Source of the DNA: Parcubacteria group bacterium
GTDB lineage: Bacteria; Patescibacteriota; Patescibacteriia; UBA9934; GWF2-40-263
Direction: 5' to 3'
DNA: 53,278 nt
NCBI GenBank assembly: GCA_013204395.1
Contig: JABMNZ010000013.1
Location: 1-53,278, forward strand
Position numbers and translations under genes: made by a program. Shown here piece after piece: positions 15,533 to 23,226 of the stretch. The first letter of the stretch is position 1, and every line of letters starts with the position of its first letter. Below the pieces are notes generated by a model. It was not told the origin of the DNA and searched no databases. It worked only from the letters and a program-made list of their open reading frames with translations.

Positions 15533-17880
15533 GCATGAATCACGATCATGATAACGAGGTGATCTATTTCGCGAAGACGAACTTCAGAAATCAGATGACT
15601 AAGTTCGGGATCAAGACCGATGACCGCAGGCGACACATGTATGTCATCGGAAAGACTGGTATGGGTAAGACAACTCTGCTGGAGAATTTAATTTTGTCAG
15701 ATATTTATGCTGGGCATGGTTGTTGTTACGTGGACCCCCATGGAGACACCGCAGAGAAAATCATCAACTACATTCCATCTTGGCGATTGAATGACGTGGT
15801 GTATTTCAATCCAGCTGATTTGGATTACCCTGTTGGATTTAACATCCTTGAGGCTGTATCCGAACGTCATAAGCATTTAGTTGCTTCAGGAATGATGGGG
15901 GTGTTCGCAAAAATCTGGGAAAACATGTGGAGCTCACGAATGGAGTACATTTTGAATAACACGATCTTGGCCCTTCTGGATAATCAAGGTCAGACAATGC
16001 TTGGTATTAACAGAATGATGTCTGACGCCGAGTATCGCAAACGAATGGTGAGTAACGTGAAAGATCCTGTTGTAAAACAGTTTTGGGTTACAGAATTTGC
16101 GAGTTGGTCTGAAAAGTATGCCACTGAGGCGACAGCGGCTATTCAAAACAAGATTGGTCAGTTCTTGTCTGCGAGCGTTATTCGTAACATTGTGGCTCAG
16201 GTTAAATCGACCATTCACATCCGTGACATCATGGATCAGAATAAGATCTTTATCGTGAACCTGTCTAAGGGTCGTGTTGGTGAGGATAACTCAAAGTTGA
16301 TCGGTGGGCTTCTTGTTACAAAGATTCAGCTCTCTGCCATGGAACGAGTGGATACACCAGAAGATGAACGAGATGACTTTTATCTGTACGTTGATGAGTT
16401 TCAAAACTTTGCCGTGGAATCCTTCGCAAACATTTTGTCTGAGGCTCGTAAGTACCGATTATGTCTTTTGATGGCTCATCAGTACATTGCTCAGCTTACT
16501 GAAGAGGTGAGAGATGCTGTGTTTGGTAACGTTGGAACGATGGTGGTTTTTAGAGTTGGTTCTCCGGATGCAACATTTATGGAAGCGGAGTTCATGCCCA
16601 GGTTCATTCCAGAGGACATCATTAATCTCCCTAAGTACAACATTTATCTCAAGCTCCTTATTGATGGGGTTACGTCAATGCCATTTTCTGCCATCACACT
16701 GGGTCCTATAGCCGAAGTGACAAATAGTCAGGAAAAGGTGATCAAGATTTCTCGAGAGCGATATGCTTCTCCAAGAGAAGAGATTGAGGAGAAGATCATG
16801 CTCTGGAGTGGTATGGGTGAGAAAAGTGATGAGACCTCGTATAAGGAATCTGCTGAAAAGAAGAAGGCAAATACGGGACAGAGCGGCGGTAAACCTCGTC
16901 ACGAATATAATTGCACCCGCTGTGACACACAGGTGGTGTTGCCCGTTGAACTGGATCGCAGTAGGCCAATTTACTGTGATGACTGTATTACCATCGTGAG
17001 GGAAGAGAAAAAGAGTGGTGGAAGAAAGCCATCAATCGTTAAGTCTGCCCCAAGACCAAAGCCTGAAGAAAGCTCTGCTGAGAAAGTCGAGGAACGCGTA
17101 GAAAAGCCCGGCGGAGCCGGGTCCGGCTCCGCCGGAAAGATTGTCTCAGAGAAGAAAGAGGTTGTCGTTGAGAAAAAAGAAGTTGTGGCAGAGAGAAAAG
17201 AAACGGAGGTTATAGAAAAACCACTAGCAGACAAGCCTATCAGTTTGGATGTTCTGAAAAAAGAACCAGTGAAAGAAATGAGGACCCGTGCTGAGGAGTT
17301 GGTCGTGCAAGAAAAGGCTCCTGAGATTAAAAAGTCAGAAGAAGTTCCTGTTGCAAAAAGAGAAGACTCTAAAGCTGGCGGGTATACATGTTCTGATTGT
17401 GGAGATTCATTTGAAGCAAGTGTTAAGCTCGACCGTTCACGACCAATGTATTGTGGAAAGTGTTTAGAGAAGATTCGTGACGAACGAAAAAAGGGGGATA
17501 AGGATCGCAAAGATTTTAAAAGAATCGAGCCAGTAAAGACACCTGAAGTTAAAACGGAAGCTCCCAAAAAAATGACTGAGCCAGTTGAGATTAAAGTAGA
17601 GACAAAAAGGATGGAGGAAAAGAAGACAGAAGATCGTGGGTCTACTCCATCATATCTATCTGGTGAGGAAGTCAAAAGAAAACGAAAACGTAAGCGTAAG
17701 AAGCCGTCAGATGGAGACTCACGCTCAAGACCAAGTTCATCTCCACCATCACGACCAAATCCATCACCTCAATCAATTTCGATGGAAACAAAGCCTGCTG
17801 CCTCAACGCTGGCTACTCCAAAACCGTCGAGTGGAGATAGTGGGTCGCTTAAGTCAGGTCAGACTATAAGGTTTGATTAG
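15529..17880 (+). CDS. VirD4/TraG-like coupling ATPase with two zinc ribbons
   Basis: The N-terminal 420 residues are a TraG/VirD4-type hexameric ATPase: Walker A GKTGMGKT at 41-48, CCYVDPHGDTAEKI, VGFNILEAV, Walker B YVDEFQNF with D289/E290, and LLMAHQYIAQL. Two near-identical zinc ribbons follow, CxxC-17-CxxC, with cysteines at 462/465/483/486 and 621/624/642/645, each containing LDRSRPxYC. They are joined by a lysine/glutamate-rich linker that holds the palindromic repeat peptide PGGAGSGSAGK from residue 527. The C-terminus is basic and serine/proline-rich. No relaxase, VirB4 or other conjugation gene is near. It may pump DNA or protein across the membrane; the direction is unknown. Confidence 0.88.
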   Translation: MSMNHDHDNEVIYFAKTNFRNQMTKFGIKTDDRRRHMYVIGKTGMGKTTLLENLILSDIYAGHGCCYVDPHGDTAEKIINYIPSWRLNDVVYFNPADLDYPVGFNILEAVSERHKHLVASGMMGVFAKIWENMWSSRMEYILNNTILALLDNQGQTMLGINRMMSDAEYRKRMVSNVKDPVVKQFWVTEFASWSEKYATEATAAIQNKIGQFLSASVIRNIVAQVKSTIHIRDIMDQNKIFIVNLSKGRVGEDNSKLIGGLLVTKIQLSAMERVDTPEDERDDFYLYVDEFQNFAVESFANILSEARKYRLCLLMAHQYIAQLTEEVRDAVFGNVGTMVVFRVGSPDATFMEAEFMPRFIPEDIINLPKYNIYLKLLIDGVTSMPFSAITLGPIAEVTNSQEKVIKISRERYASPREEIEEKIMLWSGMGEKSDETSYKESAEKKKANTGQSGGKPRHEYNCTRCDTQVVLPVELDRSRPIYCDDCITIVREEKKSGGRKPSIVKSAPRPKPEESSAEKVEERVEKPGGAGSGSAGKIVSEKKEVVVEKKEVVAERKETEVIEKPLADKPISLDVLKKEPVKEMRTRAEELVVQEKAPEIKKSEEVPVAKREDSKAGGYTCSDCGDSFEASVKLDRSRPMYCGKCLEKIRDERKKGDKDRKDFKRIEPVKTPEVKTEAPKKMTEPVEIKVETKRMEEKKTEDRGSTPSYLSGEEVKRKRKRKRKKPSDGDSRSRPSSSPPSRPNPSPQSISMETKPAASTLATPKPSSGDSGSLKSGQTIRFD
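17105..17140 (+). repeat. In-frame palindromic GC-rich repeat, copy 2 (inside the VirD4-like gene)
   Basis: The inverted repeat arms are at 17108-17118 and 17125-17135 with a 6-base loop. The unit equals copy 1 in secA except G for C at 17121, a synonymous third-position change in a glycine codon. It is read in the same frame as PGGAGSGSAGK and lies in the linker between the two zinc ribbons. Confidence 0.9.
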
Positions 17881-17882
17881 GT

Positions 17883-18644
17883 ATGGATTTACTTCAGGCA
17901 TTTACTCTAGGGCTTGTTCAGGGAGTGACAGAATTTTTACCAATCTCTAGTTCTGGTTTTCTAATTTTGATTCCAGAACTTTTTGGTTGGGAGGTTCAGG
18001 ATGTTGCTTTCGATGCGGTGATTCACTTGGCTACACTTATGGCTGTTGTAGTGGCACTTTGGCCAGATATTGCGGCTGTAAAAAAAGGAAAGACTAGGAA
18101 TACATTGCTTAAGTGGTTGGCTTTGGCCACAGTTCCCGTTCTCATTGTTGGTGGAATTTTTGAGATGACTCATTTTGATCCACGTAGCGCTACGGTTGTT
18201 GCATGGTCGTTCATCGTTTGGGGGATCGTACTTTATCTTGTGGATCGACGCGCAACATCTCCTAGAGATACTGTTGAAAAAGTTGGGATTACTAGAGCGG
18301 TTTGGATTGGACTTGCTCAGGCCGTTGCTTTAATCCCAGGTACCTCCAGATCTGGAATTACTATCACAGCGGGATTGCACTTGGGTCTTTCTCGGGAAAC
18401 AGCCACAAGGTTTTCCTTTTTACTTGGTATCCCTACTATTGCCATCGCTGGCCTAGTGAAGCTAAAAGACGTTGCCGATGGGTCAGCTGCTGTGGATGCC
18501 CTTCCGCTTCTTGTTGGATTTATCACAGCAGGTATAACAGCATTTTTAACAATCAAAGTCCTTCTAGCTTTCCTTAGAACACATAGTTACGCAGAATTGG
18601 CGATCTTCAGGGTGATACTGGGCGTCTTCATCCTCCTCATGTAA
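17883..18644 (+). CDS. uppP: Undecaprenyl-diphosphatase UppP
   Basis: UppP (BacA family) dephosphorylates undecaprenyl diphosphate on the outer face of the membrane so the lipid carrier can be reused for cell-wall and polysaccharide synthesis. The 253-residue product has the two signature motifs, LGLVQGVTEFLPISSSG near the N-terminus and IPGTSRSGITI at about 153-163, and about eight membrane segments. It starts 2 bases after the VirD4-like gene. It fits the MurJ and glycan operons elsewhere in the window. Confidence 0.96.
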   Translation: MDLLQAFTLGLVQGVTEFLPISSSGFLILIPELFGWEVQDVAFDAVIHLATLMAVVVALWPDIAAVKKGKTRNTLLKWLALATVPVLIVGGIFEMTHFDPRSATVVAWSFIVWGIVLYLVDRRATSPRDTVEKVGITRAVWIGLAQAVALIPGTSRSGITITAGLHLGLSRETATRFSFLLGIPTIAIAGLVKLKDVADGSAAVDALPLLVGFITAGITAFLTIKVLLAFLRTHSYAELAIFRVILGVFILLM

Positions 18645-18655
18645 GGTGCTGGTAT

Positions 18656-19948
18656 ATGAGCTACGAACTACGGGACCCGATTCATAAGCGCATTCCTTTC
18701 AGCGAGTTTGAACGGGGGATTATTGATCACCCGTTTTTTCAACGGCTACGCTTTATTTCACAATTAGGCTTTCTCCAGTCCTATGTGTATCCAGGGGCAG
18801 TGCATGATCGATTTACCCATGCCTTAGGGGCCATGCACGTGTCAGGAAGATTATTTGGGCGAGTCACAAGTAGTTCATCAATTTTCACAGACAACTTATC
18901 TTCTGATGAGATAAACAATCTTCGTCAAAGGGTGCGACTTGCTGGTCTCTTGCATGACATTGGTCATGGCCCGTTTTCACATGCTTCCGAAGCTGTCTTT
19001 CCGCAACTTGCAGATTTGCCATTGGATTGGTCATGGTGGAGAGAAAAACCTGAACGTCAGGCCGTTCATGAGGACTACAGTGTTCTTTTGATACAGACTA
19101 TGGCACGGGAGGGTGCCTTGGAACTAGGAATGGCTCAGGACATCGCTTCACTTGTTCATGGGTCCATCGCACCATCCTCTTGGTTCTATGAGCTTATAGA
19201 GAAGATCCCGAGCCTTCAGCGAGTTCTTAAGGGTTTGATCTCTGGTGAAGTTGATGCGGATCGAATGGATTATCTTCTGCGCGATAGTTATTACTGTGGT
19301 GTGGCATATGGGCAGTATGATATCGATTGGTTAATTACCTCCATGGGGGTAGCTCAACAGGGCGAAGAACTTGTTTTTACAATATCGGAAAATGGGGTGC
19401 GTGCGTTTGAAGATTTACTTCTGGCGCGTTACCACATGGTAGATCAGGTTTATTTTCATAAAACAAAGGCTGGGTTTACTCACTATCTAGAGCAGGCCAT
19501 TACTACAGGCGAGGTTGAGCTAACAATCCCGACAGACCCTCACGATTATGTTGCACTGCACGACGGCGTGGTTATCGAAAAACTTTTCGAAGCCGCTCGT
19601 GATGAAAAGAACTATTGGTCACATCATCTCATGCGGCGTTTACCAGCAAAAAGAATTCTGCGTTTACAGGACAGGAATGAGGATGATCGAGAGACACTTA
19701 CAACGCTAAAAGAACGTTGTAAGAAAAAAGGAGTTGAGTGGTTTACGCATTCTGTGGCTCGTGAACTGACGCACTTGGGTGAGATTGGTAAGGCTCAGCC
19801 TATTTATGTGAATAAAAAGATTTTGGATGGGCGTAAATTAGTTCCTATTTTTGAATACTCTGATCTGCTTAAAAAATATAATGAGAAGTTGCAGTTTACT
19901 GATTTCTTTGTTTTGAGAGAGGACTTTGGGAAGTTTCAAAATAGCTGA
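18656..19948 (+). CDS. HD-domain phosphohydrolase (dGTPase/SAMHD1-like)
   Basis: The 430-residue product opens with RDPIHKRIPFSEFERGIIDHPFFQRLRFISQLG and has the metal-binding set H...HD...D: HALGAMHVSG, LAGLLHDIGHGPFSHASE, and VDADRMDYLLRDSYYCGVAYG. This arrangement is shared with dNTP triphosphohydrolases and the YwfO/SAMHD1 group. A role in dNTP or nucleotide turnover is likely but the substrate is unproved. It follows uppP by 11 bases, and its end abuts the structured-RNA candidate. Confidence 0.85.
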   Translation: MSYELRDPIHKRIPFSEFERGIIDHPFFQRLRFISQLGFLQSYVYPGAVHDRFTHALGAMHVSGRLFGRVTSSSSIFTDNLSSDEINNLRQRVRLAGLLHDIGHGPFSHASEAVFPQLADLPLDWSWWREKPERQAVHEDYSVLLIQTMAREGALELGMAQDIASLVHGSIAPSSWFYELIEKIPSLQRVLKGLISGEVDADRMDYLLRDSYYCGVAYGQYDIDWLITSMGVAQQGEELVFTISENGVRAFEDLLLARYHMVDQVYFHKTKAGFTHYLEQAITTGEVELTIPTDPHDYVALHDGVVIEKLFEAARDEKNYWSHHLMRRLPAKRILRLQDRNEDDRETLTTLKERCKKKGVEWFTHSVARELTHLGEIGKAQPIYVNKKILDGRKLVPIFEYSDLLKKYNEKLQFTDFFVLREDFGKFQNS

Positions 19949-19949
19949 T

Positions 19950-20130
19950 CTTACTGGACGATTGTCTTGCTGGAGTTGGGCGACACCATCCCCCGGTACG
20001 AACTTCCGAGATCGGACACAGATAGGCCGACTCGAAGTTGTTCCGGTGTATGGGTCGCCGGCGATGACCGAACTTGGGTGGGTGGGGAGATGACAAAACA
20101 CACAGCGTAGAGCTGTGTGTTTTGTTTTTT
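19950..20130 (+). ncRNA. Candidate structured RNA before mnmA
   Basis: The stretch between the HD gene and mnmA is clearly GC-richer than its surroundings and folds on paper. GGCGAC (19979-19984) pairs with GTCGCC (20054-20059), CCGG (19993-19996) with CCGG (20043-20046), and a core arm AACTT-CGAG-TCGG (20001-20015, two bulged bases) pairs with CCGA-CTCG-AAGTT (20027-20039) around an 11-base loop. A 14-bp terminator ends it. It lacks features I would expect of 5S rRNA, SRP RNA, tmRNA or RNase P RNA. Expression has not been shown; the strand is taken from the terminator. Confidence 0.45.
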
Positions 20131-20131
20131 G
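20093..20131 (+). terminator. Strong terminator after the HD gene / RNA candidate
   Basis: ACAAAACACACAGC-GTAGA-GCTGTGTGTTTTGT is a perfect 14-bp stem followed by TTTTT. It lies more than 140 bases after the HD stop codon, which suggests it terminates something in between. Confidence 0.88.
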
Positions 20132-20193
20132 GAAACAGCGGTTGTGGCGGGTTTGGCTTGAGGATGTACGGGAAATGGGTTATCCTCCGGCCT

Positions 20194-21219
20194 ATGTCAA
20201 AGCAAAAAGTTTTATTGGGAATGTCTGGAGGTGTGGATTCTAGTGTATCTGCAGCTCTTTTGATTGAGCAGGGCTATGAGGTGATTGGGGCGTTTATGAA
20301 AAACTGGTCGGACTGTGAGTGGCGGGCTGATAAGCGAGACGCTGCTCGTGTGGCGGCCAAGTTGGATATTCCATTTGTAACTTTCGATTTCGAAGATGAG
20401 TACAGAGAGAAAGTAGTTAACGATCTGTTTGAACAGTCTCGGATCGGACGTACACCAAATCCAGACGTGTTGTGCAACAAGTACATTAAGTTCGACAGGT
20501 TCATGCAGGAGGCAGATCGCCTTGGGTGTCAGTATGTTGCCACTGGTCATTACGCGCAGACTAGTGATGGGAAACTTTTATCTGGACACGATAAGAATAA
20601 GGATCAGACCTATTTCTTGTGGGCCATGCCACCCACAGCACTGCCCCGTGTCTTGTTTCCTATCGGGAATATGGAAAAGCCAGCTGTTCGTGCCAAGGCT
20701 CTTGAGTTAGAACTGGACGTGGCAAATAAAAAAGATTCCACCGGAGTATGTTTTATTGGTGAGGTGGACATGAAAGCATTTCTTCAGGAGCGCTTACCAA
20801 AGGATCCTGGGAATGTTGTGACAGTTGATGGAGAAGTAATTGGTACCCATGAGGGTCTTGCGTTTTATACTATTGGACAGCGACATGGATTGAATATCGG
20901 TGGTGGGGAGCCATGGTATGTCGTGGAGAAGCGGGCTGAGACAAAAGAGATCATCGTTGCAAGCAATTTTCATCCGTCGCTATTTCAGCCAGGTCTAACC
21001 GCTAGGCAGTTGAACTGGTTTAATGAGCCAAGGACCCTTCCGTTTGGGTGTAAGGCGCGGATACGATATCGACAAGCACTCCAAGACTGTATGATTGAAT
21101 CGAATCAAGATGGGGTTGTGACCGTGAGTTTCAATGAGCCCCAGCGCGCAGTGACACCAGGCCAGTCAATTGTGTTCTATCAAGGTGAAGAAGTGCTTGG
21201 TGGGGGAATCATAGATTAA
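20194..21219 (+). CDS. mnmA: tRNA-specific 2-thiouridylase MnmA
   Basis: MnmA uses ATP and a sulfur relay to make 2-thiouridine at wobble position 34 of tRNA(Lys, Glu, Gln). The 341-residue product has the PP-loop GMSGGVDSSVSA near residue 9-20 and both catalytic cysteines, C94 in NPDVLCNKYIKF and C186 in STGVCFIGE, plus the GQRHGLNIGG motif. I start at the ATG at 20194 (MSKQKVLLGMSGG); the open frame continues upstream through the terminator. A weak -10 (TTATCC, 20180-20185) lies 8 bases before the start. A terminator follows. Confidence 0.97.
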   Translation: MSKQKVLLGMSGGVDSSVSAALLIEQGYEVIGAFMKNWSDCEWRADKRDAARVAAKLDIPFVTFDFEDEYREKVVNDLFEQSRIGRTPNPDVLCNKYIKFDRFMQEADRLGCQYVATGHYAQTSDGKLLSGHDKNKDQTYFLWAMPPTALPRVLFPIGNMEKPAVRAKALELELDVANKKDSTGVCFIGEVDMKAFLQERLPKDPGNVVTVDGEVIGTHEGLAFYTIGQRHGLNIGGGEPWYVVEKRAETKEIIVASNFHPSLFQPGLTARQLNWFNEPRTLPFGCKARIRYRQALQDCMIESNQDGVVTVSFNEPQRAVTPGQSIVFYQGEEVLGGGIID

Positions 21220-21240
21220 AGTCAAACACTCCTGTGAATA

Positions 21241-21274
21241 AAAAAATCCGTCCTCAATTCGAGGGCGGTTTTTT
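21241..21274. terminator. Bidirectional terminator between mnmA and the FecR-like gene
   Basis: CCGTCCTC-AATTC-GAGGGCGG (one G-T pair) is flanked by AAAAAA on the left and TTTTTT on the right. It can end both the plus-strand mnmA transcript and the convergent minus-strand gene. Confidence 0.85.
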
Positions 21275-21301
21275 GTCGTACATCTTATTAATGATTCTAG
21301 G

Positions 21302-21886
21302 CTATTTAGGGTTAAAATTTTCAGTTTCAGTTATTGTTACATCAGTCCACGAATAAAAGTCGGCGGCTGGCCCGGTTGTTAGGGTTACTTCTATGGCCTG
21401 ATAACTAACTGGGTCTGTTTCGTGGATTGAAAGAGGTAATGGGGTAAGAAGATAATCATTAGTCCCTCGGATAGTTGTTTGAACAGATCCACTAATTGGA
21501 ATTACATGGATGGTTTCTAACCAGTCGTAGTTGATAAAGCTTGCCAAGCCCTTATGGATAAGGTGATCGGTGTGGTTTGTCTCGACAACCAATGGAATGT
21601 TTCCAGTTGCATCTACGAGCAGTCGACCTTTTGTGAGTGTAATGGTTAGTTGGTCTGTATATATGCGATCAAGCTCCAGAACCGTGTTCTTACCCAGATA
21701 CACACGACTTTCTCCAATTTGGATAGCAAGGTAGCCGTCAGTCGTTTTTATCAACTCTCCGCGTTCGTATGTTTCTTCTGAGTTTATGTCGAAAACAGTC
21801 ACTTCAGGTGGTAGCGAAAAACGCTGCATGATTAGCAGCGCCATAATGGCAAGGAAGGTACTGACTGTGAGCACTTGTTTAAGCAT
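21302..21886 (-). CDS. Membrane-anchored FecR-like protein
   Basis: The 194-residue product has an N-terminal membrane segment (VLTVSTFLAIMALLIM) and an outer domain rich in beta strands. The pattern GYLAIQIGESRVYLGKNTVLELDRI followed by LTITLTKGRLLVDA resembles the FecR domain, which in other bacteria senses or relays signals, or occurs in surface proteins. No sigma factor is adjacent, so an iron-signalling role is not supported. A -10-like TAGAAT sits 6 bases before the ATG. It diverges from the thioredoxin-like gene. Confidence 0.5.
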   Translation of the reverse strand: MLKQVLTVSTFLAIMALLIMQRFSLPPEVTVFDINSEETYERGELIKTTDGYLAIQIGESRVYLGKNTVLELDRIYTDQLTITLTKGRLLVDATGNIPLVVETNHTDHLIHKGLASFINYDWLETIHVIPISGSVQTTIRGTNDYLLTPLPLSIHETDPVSYQAIEVTLTTGPAADFYSWTDVTITETENFNPK

Positions 21887-21929
21887 GATAGAATTCTAAC
21901 AGAACTTACTGAACTTAGAAAAATTTACT

Positions 21930-22196
21930 ATGCTTTATTTCTTTTATGGAGAAGAATGCCCACATTGTCATGACATGTTGCCAATTGTGGATAAGTTGAA
22001 TGAAGGGGGTGCGAAGATAGAAAAATTGGAGACTTGGCACAATGATGGCAACGCTTCCAAGCTTGAGGCTATTGATAAAGGTAAGTGTGGAGGTGTCCCG
22101 TATTTTTGGAATGATGAGTCAGAGCAATGGATTTGTGGTGCTACCACTGAAGAACGTGTTAAAGCCTGGGCTGCAGGTGAAGATCTGTCCCAATAA
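21930..22196 (+). CDS. Small thioredoxin-fold protein with a CPHC motif
   Basis: The 88-residue product starts MLYFFYGEECPHCHDMLPIVDKL, a thioredoxin/glutaredoxin fold with the CPHC redox pair, and has the cis-proline in GGVPYFWN. There is no signal peptide, so it is probably cytoplasmic unless exported by another route. It starts 33 bases after the divergent FecR-like gene's promoter region, and the lipoprotein gene follows one base later, suggesting one transcript. The redox partner is not evident. Confidence 0.8.
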   Translation: MLYFFYGEECPHCHDMLPIVDKLNEGGAKIEKLETWHNDGNASKLEAIDKGKCGGVPYFWNDESEQWICGATTEERVKAWAAGEDLSQ

Positions 22197-22197
22197 T

Positions 22198-23163
22198 ATG
22201 TATTTCAATATAAGACTAGCTTCAGTCGGATTAATCATGCTCGTTTTGGTTGGCACTGGTTGTTCAACCGAATTTACCTCTAGTCTTACGGCAGAGGAGG
22301 CGACAGACCAACTCGTTTTCGATGTTGGTACACAGGTGACGGTTCGACCAACCGTCATGGGTGTTGGGGGAATGATAGTAGGTTGGCTTGGTGCTGACTC
22401 AGAGGAACGTGAAGTTGTGCTCACTCAATGGACTCCAGGAGAAGGCGCGGGCCTTTCTTGGTCAATCACAACTCAGGTAGAAACGGATGAATCTATAGCA
22501 GCTCGTCAGGCACACGAGACAACATATGCTGAGATGCCAATCGGGGAAGAGATTCCTGATGCACCAGATGTGAAATATGTAGACGTGGTTCAAGAGGGAA
22601 CTGTATCAACCAAAGCGTTGGGTGACGGTACAAAATTGTTGATGCCTGACATGTGGACAGAAGGTGGTGCCGGAGAGGTGGAAGAAACTCTTATCTGGCT
22701 TTCGCGTGCCCAGTATGACGAATTGTCCTCGACAAGAAAAACAACGTTATCATTCGGGCTTTTTGACGAGTCGCTAGCTAAGGTAGAAGAAGTTGGTGGA
22801 AAGCTACAGGGGTATATAGATCAAATCGTCAGTATCTTTGATGATAAAGACGCTACAGTGACAGAAGGCGAAGATGTGGAGGAAGAAATCGTGGAAACAG
22901 ATGGTGCCGACCTTACAACCGTCGAGGCTTCTGGAGATTGGGGAACCTACTCACTTTCAATTGATGGAATAAGAACAACGGTTAGAACGATAGAAGCAGA
23001 AAATAGTTTTGGGTCTGTAACAGTTCTGGCTAGCCCTGAAAATCCAATCGTACTCGAGGTGCAGTTAACACCACTTGCACAGGGAAACTTAGAAGTCCTG
23101 ACACCAGGTGGTTTTGTGGAGGGGTTTGCCGGGTATGAAGTTTCTGCGATAACAACAAAATAG
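22198..23163 (+). CDS. Putative lipoprotein, unknown function
   Basis: The 321-residue product has a lipoprotein-like signal (hydrophobic stretch LASVGLIMLVLVGTGCS with C22 as the probable lipidated cysteine; the -3 residue is unusual). The mature part is acidic, and residues about 105-190 include VDVVQEGTVSTKALGDGTKLLMPDMW and LIWLSRAQYDELSSTRKTTLSFG. I know no family. I start at the ATG at 22198, one base after the thioredoxin-like gene; the longer frame reaches into that gene and is spurious. A surface location is likely. Confidence 0.7.
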   Translation: MYFNIRLASVGLIMLVLVGTGCSTEFTSSLTAEEATDQLVFDVGTQVTVRPTVMGVGGMIVGWLGADSEEREVVLTQWTPGEGAGLSWSITTQVETDESIAARQAHETTYAEMPIGEEIPDAPDVKYVDVVQEGTVSTKALGDGTKLLMPDMWTEGGAGEVEETLIWLSRAQYDELSSTRKTTLSFGLFDESLAKVEEVGGKLQGYIDQIVSIFDDKDATVTEGEDVEEEIVETDGADLTTVEASGDWGTYSLSIDGIRTTVRTIEAENSFGSVTVLASPENPIVLEVQLTPLAQGNLEVLTPGGFVEGFAGYEVSAITTK

Positions 23164-23226
23164 CGGGGATATACCACAAATAGTTCGAATGTCCAATGCC
23201 ATTGTCTGTCAAATTTACTTACACTT

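Noticed and set aside
16971-17675. 234-residue minus-strand open frame
   Set aside because: It is serine/phenylalanine low-complexity sequence mirroring the lysine/glutamate-rich linker of the VirD4-like protein.
19838-20101. Minus-strand open frames over the mnmA upstream region
   Set aside because: They run through the structured RNA candidate and into the end of the HD gene, have no recognisable domain and no ribosome-binding site.
19950-20130. 5S rRNA or SRP RNA
   Set aside because: The stretch shares short pieces such as CGAACTTCCGAG with 5S-like loops, but the end-pairing helix, the AGCG and AGAGTAGG segments of 5S, and the GGAAGCAGCC-type tip of SRP RNA are missing.
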